Shown here: piece after piece, positions 19,883 through 28,080 of the stretch | How the letters are laid out: each line of letters starts with the position of its first letter | Numbering within the stretch: position 1 is the stretch's first letter | Source of the DNA: a virus | DNA: 39,268 bases | Virus record (IMG/VR): IMGVR_UViG_3300035118_000190 | Span: 1-39,268 of that record | Direction: 5' to 3' (one strand) | Notes under the pieces: generated by a model | The model's database searches: none | What the model was told of the DNA's origin: nothing | Seen by the model: only the letters and a program-made list of their open reading frames with translations | Made by a program: the position numbers and the translations under genes

Positions 19883-21325
19883 TCACGGTTTCTTCTTCAC
19901 GCCTTCGTCATCCTGGAAATACGCGCCCGAGGGGAGAGCATCGTAATCGGCCTGGCTCGTCGGCTTGGCGGGATTATCTTTGGTGCCGGCCGCGTCACCT
20001 TCGAGCGCGTTCTTGGAATCATTCCAAGCCCGCAGCTTGGGGTTGCCCTTGCGCGCGTCGATCATGTCCTTCGCGGCGGCGTCGCGCTGGCGCACCAGGT
20101 CATCGTACTTCTTGCGCGCTTCGGTGCCGACCGCGGGCGGATAACCCATGTTCTTTTGCCGGATGTCGGTGAGCTGGTCGTTGAGGGCCGAGCGCTTGGC
20201 GGCTGCTAGTTCATGAGCGGCCTGGGAGCCCGCGCCGGCTGCTGCGGCCACTCGATCCTGGTGTGAAAGATCCTGCCCGCGCTGCTGCGTCTCGAGGCGG
20301 AGCTTGGCAACGCGCTCCTGCATCTCGGTTCGCTCGGCGGCTTGGGACAGCCCCTTCTCCTTAATCTCGACTTGCTGGTCCTGATACCATTTCGTCTGCT
20401 CGAGCTTGCCTTGGGCAAGCGCCTGCTTGGCGGCCTCGCGATCTGCGTTCGACTTCGCCGCCGCGCCAAGATCGGCGGTCTTATCGCCGGTCGGGGCTAT
20501 CCCAGCCTTCACCAGTAGCTGATCGAGCTTCGATTGCAGATCCGCCGTCTTGCGGTCGTTCAATCCTTGCTGCCCCAATTGCGCGATCTGCATGCGGATG
20601 TCGAGCGCATCGCGCTGCGCCGCGATGCGGTCGGCGCCCTGCGCGATCCGCTGATCCGCTTCTCGGATGCGCTCCTCGAGCGTCTGGGCCTGCATCTGGT
20701 TCTTGAAGTCCTGCATCTCCTGCCGGTACTGCAACTGCGCCATCGGCCCGAACGTGTTGATCGTGTTCGTGACCGCGCGGAAGAGCGTGTCGGGGCGGAT
20801 GTTCGGGTTCGCCTTCTTGATGCGCGCGGCGATCGCATAGGGGTCGAGCGGGTTGCTGCCCGCGGAGCGCGGCTGTGGTTGTGGCTGCGGCTGAGCCTGC
20901 GGTTGCGGCGGACCAACTCCCGGTGGCGCCATCGGGGGACGGCCGCCGGGCGGAACACCGCCGGGCGGCAGCATGCCAGGAGGCGCCCCGCCCGCCCCTG
21001 GTGGACCAGGAGGACCGCCAGGAGGTCTCATCATTGCGGGAGGAGGCGAACCGGGACCGCCGACTGTGGGCGGAACGCCACCGCCGGCCATCGGACCCGC
21101 GCCCATGCTGGGCGGCGCCGGGGGCGGCTGGTACTGGCTGGTATCGTCGATCAGCCCCAAGCCCGCAGCGACGTTCGCCTGATCCTCTTGCTGCTGCTGC
21201 TGGAGCAACTGCTGCGCGCGCGCGGTCTGGACGCGCTGCTCTGCGATCCGCGCCTGCTGCTCCTCGGCCTTCATGTAGCCGGGAGCGATGGCCGATAAAA
21301 AGGACGCGTTGAACCCTGCCACCAC
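19883..21325 (-). CDS. Internal virion protein candidate with Pro-rich and coiled-coil regions, 480 aa
   Basis: GTG start. A helical N-terminus (about 1-50, Gln-rich) is followed by a Pro/Gly-rich stretch (about 65-155), then continuous coiled coil (about 190-430). The C-terminus (SQADYDALPSGAYFQDDEG) is a short motif often ending phage virion proteins. Likely part of the ejection apparatus. The Pro-rich stretch has no assigned function. Confidence 0.5.
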   Translation of the reverse strand: MVAGFNASFLSAIAPGYMKAEEQQARIAEQRVQTARAQQLLQQQQQEDQANVAAGLGLIDDTSQYQPPPAPPSMGAGPMAGGGVPPTVGGPGSPPPAMMRPPGGPPGPPGAGGAPPGMLPPGGVPPGGRPPMAPPGVGPPQPQAQPQPQPQPRSAGSNPLDPYAIAARIKKANPNIRPDTLFRAVTNTINTFGPMAQLQYRQEMQDFKNQMQAQTLEERIREADQRIAQGADRIAAQRDALDIRMQIAQLGQQGLNDRKTADLQSKLDQLLVKAGIAPTGDKTADLGAAAKSNADREAAKQALAQGKLEQTKWYQDQQVEIKEKGLSQAAERTEMQERVAKLRLETQQRGQDLSHQDRVAAAAGAGSQAAHELAAAKRSALNDQLTDIRQKNMGYPPAVGTEARKKYDDLVRQRDAAAKDMIDARKGNPKLRAWNDSKNALEGDAAGTKDNPAKPTSQADYDALPSGAYFQDDEGVKKKP

Positions 21326-21333
21326 TCACCCCC

Positions 21334-22566
21334 TCAGTATGGCGTCGCGACTTGGCCCGGCTGGTTTACCGTGGATGGGTCGTAGTACAGATTCGGATTG
21401 GAATAGGTCTGGTAGTTCGCGCTGCCCGGCGCGTAGGTCGAAGGCGATCCCGATCCGCCAAAGAGACCGCTGAGAGCGCTTTGAACGCCGGAGGTATTAA
21501 GGGTGTTGCCGAATTGCTGAATGCCAGCCCCCATATTCGAGCCGAGCGTCTGCTGCTGGTTGAACAGTTGCTGATTCGCATTTTGATTGGCTTGCACGGC
21601 ATTGAGCGCCCCTGTCGATGCATTCTGCCCATATTGCAGATAGGGCATAAGCGCCGCCATGGTCTGCGCATCCATCCCGTAAGAGCCTTGCAGGAGCTGA
21701 TTATAGTTGCCGATCTGAGTGCCCAAATTCGTCTGCTGCCCGAGGGCGGTCTGATAGGGCAGCCCCGACATGGTTCCGATCTGTCCTGCCGCGCCGGTGT
21801 TGAGGTCGTAAGCGGCTGACACACCCTTGCCCGCCGCATTGACGATGTTGCCGTAGCCCGCTTCTGCGTTGCCGTAGCCTTGCAGCGCTTGCTGATATGC
21901 CTGCGACGCCTGTTGCTGGCGCGCAAGCTGGGCATTCTGCCAGTCGATGTTGAAGTTGGAGAGGCCCTGGCCTTGCACGCCCGCGCCGTAAGGGGTGCCG
22001 CTCAAGCCCTGCATGGCGTTGACCGCCGCGAGCTGGTCGCTCACCTGCTGCTGCGTGCGATTGTACAGCGCGTTTTGTGGGTCGAATCCGGTTTGCGCAA
22101 CCTGCCCCGCAAGGTTCATGCCTTGTCCGGCATACCCCATCCCCTGCGCAGCGTACGGCACCGCGCCCATCCCGAGGCCGTACATCATGTTCGCGCCGCC
22201 TTGGGCCTGCGGCAGGGTTTGCGCGGCGGTCATGTCGTATGCCTGTTGCGCGCCCTGCGTCGCAAGCCCCGCGCCCGGCGTGTTCCCTACTCCCGACAAA
22301 TATTGATTGAGATAGGGCGGCAGCGTGGCTTGCTGTTGAATGCCGCCTGCCCCGTACGTGTTGACGATGTTATTATAAAGTTGATCCATATAGGGCTGGC
22401 CCATCGGCTGGTAGGGCGTTTGCGCAGTCGGGATACCGCCGCCGCTATATCCGCCGCCGCTATATCCGCCGCCGCCGCTGCCGCCCATTGAGCCAGCTAG
22501 CGTGCTTCCCAGCGAAGCCGCCGATGCTGCCAGACCGACGCCCGCACCTACCGCTGCAACTCCCAT
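21334..22566 (-). CDS. Gly/Gln/Ala-rich virion protein, probable ejection protein, 410 aa
   Basis: Starts with a small hydrophobic Gly/Ala segment (AAVGAGVGLAASAASLGSTL) and a GGGYSGGG repeat, then Gln/Asn/Ala/Tyr-rich sequence throughout. Such composition is typical of small P22-like ejection (transfer) proteins. AAGGAAG precedes the ATG. First of three consecutive ejection-type genes. Confidence 0.5.
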   Translation of the reverse strand: MGVAAVGAGVGLAASAASLGSTLAGSMGGSGGGGYSGGGYSGGGIPTAQTPYQPMGQPYMDQLYNNIVNTYGAGGIQQQATLPPYLNQYLSGVGNTPGAGLATQGAQQAYDMTAAQTLPQAQGGANMMYGLGMGAVPYAAQGMGYAGQGMNLAGQVAQTGFDPQNALYNRTQQQVSDQLAAVNAMQGLSGTPYGAGVQGQGLSNFNIDWQNAQLARQQQASQAYQQALQGYGNAEAGYGNIVNAAGKGVSAAYDLNTGAAGQIGTMSGLPYQTALGQQTNLGTQIGNYNQLLQGSYGMDAQTMAALMPYLQYGQNASTGALNAVQANQNANQQLFNQQQTLGSNMGAGIQQFGNTLNTSGVQSALSGLFGGSGSPSTYAPGSANYQTYSNPNLYYDPSTVNQPGQVATPY

Positions 22567-22582
22567 CGGACCACTTCCTTAA

Positions 22583-23641
22583 TCAAGCGCCAAGTTCCAG
22601 GCGATAGAGACTGCCGAATTCTTCCGCGCCAAGCCGGCGATAGAGAGCACCCATCCTTGGACCGTCGCCACGCACACCCGCATAAAAAAGAGCCGCTCGA
22701 GCGCCGCGCGCCTTCAAGGCCGCGAGAGAAGCGCGCTGCAATTTGACGCCGATCCCGGGCATATCCTTGGACACGTAAAAAGTATTGTGCAGGCCGGTGA
22801 ACTCGCCGCGCACCTCGAGCGACGGGTTTAACACCGCCATCAGATAGCCGAACATCCGGCCGTTGGCGCGGGCGGTCGTGATCTGCATGTATCCCGTGTC
22901 GTACATCATTTTCATAAGCGGAAGATCTTTGTTCTTCCAGTTGTCGGGCGCCTCGCCGACCTCGACCAGATGCTCTGCAAACAGCCTCTGGCCGTCGCGC
23001 ACCCAAGCGCCGAAGGTCTCCTGCTGAAAGGTCACCCCGTCGGACGACTGCGGCGGGCGAACCGCAATCTGCGCCCGGCAATGCGCCGCCGCGATCTTCG
23101 CGATCTTGTCCATCGGCTCGCGATAGGAGAGCACGTAGCGGGCAAGCGCGCGCATGTTGCACTGCATGTTTGTTGACCGGCACTGCTCCCACCAGGCCGC
23201 ATCGAACTTGTACGGCAGGCAGTGTTCCCATACCGCCTTGACCACCTCTTCCCTATCCAGATCCGCGTAATCGACGGAGAGGACGTTCGGCAAGCGCTTG
23301 GCGATCTGTTGCAGCTTGGCATCGAGGCGCTCCATGCGAGCGCGCAAGACGGTCTCGGAAAATACGAGAACGCCGCTGAGGTCGAGCGCCATGAGGCTCT
23401 TCACGACATCGGCGACGGGGCGGCGCACGACGACAATGTTTATCGCTGGATCAATGAGCCGCCAGAAGGGTGCAATCGCCGTTTCCGCCGAGCCGTGGAA
23501 GTCTTGCTCGAGCCACGTCTTGGCGTCCTCGAGCGAGCGCAGATAGCGCGCCTCTTCATGCCCGCAGGAATAATCGCCATACGAAAGAAACTTCGACAGC
23601 CAGTAAGTCCGCGACCGGGGAAGAGCGAGCACGAGAAACAT
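22583..23641 (-). CDS. Sulfotransferase-like domain fused to GNAT acetyltransferase-like domain, 352 aa
   Basis: The N-terminus LALPRSRTYWLSKFLS matches the 5'-phosphosulfate-binding loop of PAPS sulfotransferases, and NIVVVRRPVADVVKSLMAL (about 68-86) matches the 3'-phosphate-binding helix. From about 205 a GNAT fold follows (YMQITTARANGRMFGYLMAV; FYVSKDMPGIGVKLQRASLA; RMGALYRRLGAEEFG), with the acetyl-CoA loop near PGIGVK. Start ATG 23641 overlaps the stop of the dioxygenase gene (TAATG). The two genes are therefore translationally linked. Targets unknown; candidates are capsid or tail proteins, cell-surface glycans or a small metabolite. Confidence 0.65.
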   Translation of the reverse strand: MFLVLALPRSRTYWLSKFLSYGDYSCGHEEARYLRSLEDAKTWLEQDFHGSAETAIAPFWRLIDPAINIVVVRRPVADVVKSLMALDLSGVLVFSETVLRARMERLDAKLQQIAKRLPNVLSVDYADLDREEVVKAVWEHCLPYKFDAAWWEQCRSTNMQCNMRALARYVLSYREPMDKIAKIAAAHCRAQIAVRPPQSSDGVTFQQETFGAWVRDGQRLFAEHLVEVGEAPDNWKNKDLPLMKMMYDTGYMQITTARANGRMFGYLMAVLNPSLEVRGEFTGLHNTFYVSKDMPGIGVKLQRASLAALKARGARAALFYAGVRGDGPRMGALYRRLGAEEFGSLYRLELGA

Positions 23642-24219
23642 TATGCGAGGCCGGGATTGTCGGAGCGCTCGTCTTGCTCCCGGCGATACATCTCGAAGAC
23701 CAGATGCAGGGACCGATGCGGCCCCCAATTGGCGGCGCAGTGCCGGACTTGGTGGTCGAAGAACCACAGCGACCCGACCGTCATGTGTTGCATCTGCGGC
23801 CCGGCATACATGAGACAGCCGGGATTGGTGACGAGCGGCAGATGAAACCGGATCGTGCGCTCGCAATAAGGCCCGTCATCGACGCGCCACAAGGGAGTCG
23901 AGCCGGGGTCGAAGCGCGAGATCATCGCCCGCGCCATCTCGCCGCTGAGATACTGGCGCGCGACCGGCTCGGCCATGATTGCGCTCTTGGCTGCGTGCAG
24001 CAGCCGCTGCATGCTGCGCCATGGATGCAGATCGGCGGCGTCGTGCACCGGGAGATCCTCGAGCCAGTTCTCCGGCGTGATGTCGTCGTGGGCGCGCAGG
24101 AGCAGCGACACATCCTCGCCGCGCGCCTCGACCGGCAACCATTTGTCCGGCATCAGCTTCACGAGGATCGGCATCACCGCCATCGTGTCGAAGTGGCCGA
24201 TGAACCGGAACCCGCTCAC
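23641..24219 (-). CDS. Aspartyl/asparaginyl beta-hydroxylase-like 2OG-Fe(II) oxygenase, 192 aa
   Basis: The C-terminal half follows the Asp/Asn hydroxylase pattern: RTIRFHLPLVTNPGC (iron His at 126), then a glycine and FFDHQVRHCAANWG (iron His at 160), then HRSLHLVFEMY (Arg for 2-oxoglutarate). This family uses two His ligands, and both are present. GTG start at 24219 overlaps the endolysin stop (GTGA). It lies between lysis and sulfotransferase-GNAT genes, so it is expressed late. It probably hydroxylates a protein or amino-acid side chain. Confidence 0.7.
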   Translation of the reverse strand: MSGFRFIGHFDTMAVMPILVKLMPDKWLPVEARGEDVSLLLRAHDDITPENWLEDLPVHDAADLHPWRSMQRLLHAAKSAIMAEPVARQYLSGEMARAMISRFDPGSTPLWRVDDGPYCERTIRFHLPLVTNPGCLMYAGPQMQHMTVGSLWFFDHQVRHCAANWGPHRSLHLVFEMYRREQDERSDNPGLA

Positions 24220-24650
24220 GGCCCGAGCACATAGAAGGCGTGGCAGCCGATCACCTTGGCGATCGGCTTAGCCTTCGCCCAGGCAGAGCCGGCGCCGATG
24301 CGCTCGAAATGGGTGGGGTGCCGTCCCTTCGCATCGCAGGCGGGGTCCGGGACATCGCCCTCGAACACGGCGCGCACGATATCGCGAAGCTCGGGCAGAT
24401 CGGGTGCATCGTCGCGGAGAGCGAGTAATGCGGCGCGCTCCGGGTCATTCCGTAACCAGCACGGGAAATGATCGTGTCGCATGCAGACCTCTTTGACCGA
24501 CCGGCCAAAGAGGCCACCCGAGAAAGACCGGGTGCGGATGACCCAGGCGATCGCTTGCTGACCCTCGAGCGGCTCGCCGCGGCAGAGGCCGTAAAGCGTG
24601 CGGGCGGCGATGTCGATGTCAGCGTCGTTGCAGACGCAGACCTCGACCAT
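24216..24650 (-). CDS. SleB-like cell wall hydrolase (endolysin), 144 aa
   Basis: Residues about 14-60 (ARTLYGLCRGEPLEGQQAIA) and 72-88 (VKEVCMRHDHFPCW) match the Hydrolase_2/SleB family of peptidoglycan hydrolases, with the probable catalytic acid position in the RGEP segment. No signal peptide, so a holin is needed. Follows the holin-like genes and the 51-aa gene in one cassette. Confidence 0.8.
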   Translation of the reverse strand: MVEVCVCNDADIDIAARTLYGLCRGEPLEGQQAIAWVIRTRSFSGGLFGRSVKEVCMRHDHFPCWLRNDPERAALLALRDDAPDLPELRDIVRAVFEGDVPDPACDAKGRHPTHFERIGAGSAWAKAKPIAKVIGCHAFYVLGP

Positions 24651-24652
24651 CG

Positions 24653-24808
24653 CTAGGCGGTTCTCGGCCCCAAAGTCTTCGGACTGGGCGCCGTGCCCTC
24701 GCGGGTTGCGCCCTTGTCGATGTCGCCGCCCTTGGTGGTGGCGAAGCCGCTTTTGTCATGGCCCGGCGGATTGTGCCGCTTCAGACCTTCTTTCAGCACG
24801 TCTGTCAT
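24653..24808 (-). CDS. Small hydrophilic protein in the lysis cassette, 51 aa
   Basis: AGGAGGGCC then ATG at 24808 (MTDVLKEGLKRHNPPGHDKS). Ends 2 bp before the endolysin ATG. Gly/Lys/Thr-rich, no membrane segment. Unknown function; strong ribosome site and position make it likely real. Confidence 0.5.
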   Translation of the reverse strand: MTDVLKEGLKRHNPPGHDKSGFATTKGGDIDKGATREGTAPSPKTLGPRTA

Positions 24809-24871
24809 ACCACGGCCCTCCTATCGGAATTCGGCCGCATTGTACGCTCTGGGTTATGTAAAATGAAAGCC

Positions 24872-25072
24872 TCAGCGCGTCGGCAAGCACGTCGCGAGGA
24901 TTTGCGCAAGTAGCTCGGTGCGGCGATCAAGCTGCCGCTCCAAGAACCACATGGTTGAGCCGAGAAAGATCGCGTTGATGAATAGCAACATGAGGAACAC
25001 GGCGGGCAGTCCGGCGAGGATACCACCGCCAACATCAATCGCCTTGTGCAGGATGCCCTTGTCGTCGGTCAC
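24872..25072 (-). CDS. Holin-like single-span membrane protein, 66 aa
   Basis: GTG start at 25072 overlaps the upstream TGA (GTGA). One hydrophobic helix (ILAGLPAVFLMLLFINAIFL, residues 18-37) with a charged C-terminus (ERQLDRRTELL). Size and place beside the endolysin gene suggest holin or a holin partner. Confidence 0.6.
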   Translation of the reverse strand: MTDDKGILHKAIDVGGGILAGLPAVFLMLLFINAIFLGSTMWFLERQLDRRTELLAQILATCLPTR

Positions 25073-25269
25073 AACGGCCGGCGCAGGAGCGGTCCGCCGG
25101 CGAAGAGGCCGACGCGATCGAGCAGGACGAGGATGATGACAAGCGCGAGGATCACCTTCACGACGATATTGAACGGCGGCGGCAGGGGGATCGAATCGAC
25201 CAACCAAACGACGAGCCAGAATACCAGCCCGAGAACGAGGATGAGCACGAGCAGGCTTATGAGGTCCAT
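25069..25269 (-). CDS. Holin-like membrane protein with two helices, 66 aa
   Basis: Start taken at the ATG at 25269 (MDLISLLVLILVLG), nine bases after AGGAG; the upstream ATG at 25278 is too close to the ribosome site. Two hydrophobic helices (about 3-24 and 36-51) with PLPPP between them. It resembles small Thivi_2564-type membrane proteins. First gene of the lysis cassette, after a terminator. Confidence 0.6.
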   Translation of the reverse strand: MDLISLLVLILVLGLVFWLVVWLVDSIPLPPPFNIVVKVILALVIILVLLDRVGLFAGGPLLRRPL

Positions 25270-25286
25270 GTCGGCCATCTCCTTTC

Positions 25287-25323
25287 AAAAAAGCGCCTCG
25301 CATCAGGGGGCCAATGTGAGGCG
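25287..25323 (-). terminator. Intrinsic terminator between tail fibre and lysis genes
   Basis: On the minus strand CGCCTCACA pairs with TGCGAGGCG (one mismatch) around a 12-nt loop, followed after one base by TTTTTT. The T-run lies just before the ribosome site of the first lysis gene. Confidence 0.75.
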
Positions 25324-25381
25324 GCGGCGTTCATAGCCCGAGGGTGGTAGGGCCGAGGCGTCACGCCGAGTTGGCAGCTTC

Positions 25382-26881
25382 TTAGATGTAGTGCTCGATT
25401 ACCCAAACGCCGCCCGAGCCGCCGGCGCCGCCGACATTGCCGCTTGTGCCGGCGCCGCCGCCGCCGCCGCCGCCGCCGACGCCGTAGCCGTAAGACCCGG
25501 CGGCGAGGATCGCGCGAACGAAACCGCCGGCGCCGCCGCCGCCGCCGATGGTGGCGGCGAGGTTCGCACCGGCCCCCCCGCCGCCCGCGCCGCTATTGGC
25601 CGCGCCCGCGCCGCCGGCTCCGGGCGCGTTGTTACCGCCCGACCCGCCGCCGCCGAGGGCCGAGTTACCGCCGTAGCCGCCCGTGGAGGCGCCGCCCGAG
25701 TTCCATACGTTGCCGCCTTGCCCGCCCGCGATATTCATGAAGCCGCCGCTGGCCGTTCCTCCGGTTGTGGGATTACCGGCATTAGCAATCAGCAAGGATG
25801 AGCCGAAGGTTGAGGCTTGTCCTGATTGACCTGCGGTCGATCCGTTTCCCGAGCCATAGCCGCCAGCGCCGCCGCCGACGAGCTGCACCTCGATCCACTT
25901 GACGCCGGCCGGCGAGGAATAGGTTCCCGAGGTGACGGTGAGGAAGCTCTGTATCGTCGGGACATGGATCGCGGCGAGCGCCGCCGCGACGAAGGCCGTG
26001 GTCGCGATCGAGGTGTCGCTGTCGCCGGGCGCGGCGGTCGGCGCGGTGGGGTTGCCGGAGAGCGCCGGCGAGGCAAGGGGCGCATAGGCCGAGACGAAGG
26101 CCGTCGTTGCGAGCTTCGTCGTCGCATCGCCGGCGGTCGGCGTCGGCGCGGCGGGTGTGCCGGTGAAAGTCGGCGAGAGGATCGGAGCGCCGCCGGCCGA
26201 GACGACATCGGCGAGAGAAAGAACAACCGCGCCCGTCCTCGTATTGAAGCTGGCGACGCCGGTGGTCGCGCCCGAAATCGCGTTCGTGACAAACGCCGTT
26301 GAGGCGATCTGCGTCGTCGCGGTGCCGGGTGTGGCGGTCGGGGCGGCCGGCGTGCCGGTGAAGTTCGGCGAGGCGATCGGGGCGCCGCCGACGCTCATGA
26401 CATCCGAGAGCGAGAGCGAGACGGCGCCCGTTCTCGTGTTGAACGACGACACGCCGCTGACCGAACCGGCCACGGCATTGGCAACGAAGGCGGTCGAGGC
26501 GATCTGCGTCGTCGCCGTGCCGAGCGTGGCGGTTGGCGCGGCCGGCGTCCCGGTGAAGGTCGGGCTGGCGATCGGCGCCCCACCGGCGCCGGTGACATCG
26601 GCGGTCGTCAAGGTGACGGCGCCGGTCCTGCTGTTGAAGGACGAGACCGCCGGCGTCGCGGCGATTGCCGCTCCCACGAAGGCGGTGGTGGCGATGCTGG
26701 TGTCGTTATCGCCGGGCGCAGGCGTCGGGGCCTGCGGATTGCCGGTGAGAACCGGGCTGTCCAGCGGCGCCGCATTGGCGTTGACGCTGCTCTGGATCGA
26801 GTTGAAATTCGCCATCACCTTATCGGCGTCGGTGGGCGTGCCGTTGACCAGGGTGTTGGGAACGGGCGGGCAGATCGCCAT
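25382..26881 (-). CDS. Tail fibre/receptor-binding protein with tandem repeats and Gly-rich tip, 499 aa
   Basis: ATG at 26881, with GAAGGG eight bases upstream, is chosen over an upstream TTG. The N-terminus (CPPVPNTLVNGTPTDADKVM) is shared with the neighbouring fibre and should anchor to the tail. Three 60-65-residue repeats follow (each SSFNxRTGAV then PxFTGTPAAPT and STAFV/TTAFV, from residue 79 to about 265). The last 160 residues are Gly-rich (GGGGSGGNNAPGAGG), as in phage fibre tips. No catalytic motif is seen. Confidence 0.75.
   Translation of the reverse strand: MAICPPVPNTLVNGTPTDADKVMANFNSIQSSVNANAAPLDSPVLTGNPQAPTPAPGDNDTSIATTAFVGAAIAATPAVSSFNSRTGAVTLTTADVTGAGGAPIASPTFTGTPAAPTATLGTATTQIASTAFVANAVAGSVSGVSSFNTRTGAVSLSLSDVMSVGGAPIASPNFTGTPAAPTATPGTATTQIASTAFVTNAISGATTGVASFNTRTGAVVLSLADVVSAGGAPILSPTFTGTPAAPTPTAGDATTKLATTAFVSAYAPLASPALSGNPTAPTAAPGDSDTSIATTAFVAAALAAIHVPTIQSFLTVTSGTYSSPAGVKWIEVQLVGGGAGGYGSGNGSTAGQSGQASTFGSSLLIANAGNPTTGGTASGGFMNIAGGQGGNVWNSGGASTGGYGGNSALGGGGSGGNNAPGAGGAGAANSGAGGGGAGANLAATIGGGGGAGGFVRAILAAGSYGYGVGGGGGGGGAGTSGNVGGAGGSGGVWVIEHYI
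26088..26647 (-). repeat. Three tandem about 195-bp repeats in the tail fibre gene
   Basis: Copies start at about 26647, 26452 and 26257 on the minus strand. They encode near-identical segments with FTGTPAAPT and AFV signatures. Copy number could change by recombination and alter fibre length. Confidence 0.75.
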
Positions 26882-26883
26882 GG

Positions 26884-28074
26884 TCAATGCCCTTCCAGCA
26901 CAGCGACGCGCTTGCGCAGGCTTTGGATCTCGGCGACGAGAAAGACGACGAGCCTGCTAGCATCGACGCCCCACGGCTTGAAGCCTGGGTCGCCGGGGTT
27001 GGTCTCCGGGCCGCTGCCGACTGCGACCGCGCCCGGAACGACCTTGACCAGCTCTTGCGCAACGAAGCCGTTGTCGCGTTGCCCGTTCGAGACCCACGTC
27101 CACGACACGGGCGCGAGGCTGTCGATCAGCGCGCCGACATTACCGAGCGGCGTTTCATCCGTGATCGGGGTAACGTCCGTTTTCAGGCGGATGTCCGATG
27201 TCGTGTTGTAGGTGACGCCGGCGTTTCCCGCATTGTTGATGCTGCCGATAATGGAAGCGCCGACGGCGAACACCGCATAAGCGCCGCCGCCGGAAAACGA
27301 GTTGTCGTTGAGGATGATGCCGTCTGCGGTGGTCCCGGCGAAATCGACGCCGAGCGGCGACGGTCCTGTCGATGACGTGGGTGCACCACAGAAGAGCCGC
27401 GTGATTAAAATACTGGGGCCGGTAAACGTGGGGCTTCCCGTAAACGACGGATTGCCTGTGAAGGTTGGGTTTCCTCCCCAGCTTCCCGACATGGCGCTAC
27501 CGCGAAGATCGCAGGAAGTCAAAATAGAAGTGTCGATGTTGCAGCCGTGAATCCCGGCTGAATTAACATCGCCGTTATTGATGCCGCAGGAGTTCAGTGT
27601 TGAGCTGTTGATGGTGCAGGAAGCGAGGCTGCCGGTATTGAAGGCCGACGACACCGAGGTGCAGCTCGTAAGTCCGCTGGCATTGATGTTCGAGGAATTG
27701 ATGGTGGCGGAGGTCAGGGTCGCGCTGTTGATGGCCATCGAGGTCAAGGTGCCGCCGGCGCCCGCAGTCAGCGCCCCGTTGACCGTAAGCCCGGCATTGA
27801 TCGTCAGCGCGCCGGTCATCGTGTCGCCGGCCTTCGCCACCGCGCCGAGCGCGGTCAATGAGCCAGTTGCCGTTGTCGAGCCTGTTCCTCCCTGCGCCAC
27901 CGAGAGCGGCGTCGTCAATCCCGAGAGCGAGGTGATATCGCTGTTCGCGCCGGACTGCGCGAGATTGGTGTTCACGGCGTTTCGCACCGTGTTGAGATCC
28001 GCCATCACCTGGGTGGCGTCGGCGGTGGTGCCGTTTGTCAGCGTGTAGGGATAAGGCGGGCAGACTTCGACCAT
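26884..28074 (-). CDS. Tail fibre with S74 self-cleaving chaperone domain, 396 aa
   Basis: The N-terminus (CPPYPYTLTNGTTADATQVM) is the same anchor as in the next gene. Residues about 110-210 are a pentapeptide-like Ser/Thr/Ile/Asn run (INSATLTSATINSSNINAS) that likely forms a beta-helix. The C-terminus is a Peptidase S74 domain: TTSDIRLKTDVTPI with the Ser nucleophile, then ALIDSLAPVSWTW and GFVAQELVKVVP, ending in a helix (EIQSLRKRVAVLEGH). S74 domains help trimer assembly and then cut themselves off. Confidence 0.82.
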   Translation of the reverse strand: MVEVCPPYPYTLTNGTTADATQVMADLNTVRNAVNTNLAQSGANSDITSLSGLTTPLSVAQGGTGSTTATGSLTALGAVAKAGDTMTGALTINAGLTVNGALTAGAGGTLTSMAINSATLTSATINSSNINASGLTSCTSVSSAFNTGSLASCTINSSTLNSCGINNGDVNSAGIHGCNIDTSILTSCDLRGSAMSGSWGGNPTFTGNPSFTGSPTFTGPSILITRLFCGAPTSSTGPSPLGVDFAGTTADGIILNDNSFSGGGAYAVFAVGASIIGSINNAGNAGVTYNTTSDIRLKTDVTPITDETPLGNVGALIDSLAPVSWTWVSNGQRDNGFVAQELVKVVPGAVAVGSGPETNPGDPGFKPWGVDASRLVVFLVAEIQSLRKRVAVLEGH

Positions 28075-28080
28075 GCTCGA

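Noticed and set aside
17260-20172. 970-aa rightward frame opposite the large ejection gene
   Set aside because: It mirrors the codon pattern of the minus-strand gene; sequence is Arg/His/Gly-rich, typical of an antisense shadow in GC-rich DNA.
16906-21325. Lysozyme or transglycosylase domain in the ejection proteins
   Set aside because: Looked for, no recognisable catalytic motif found.
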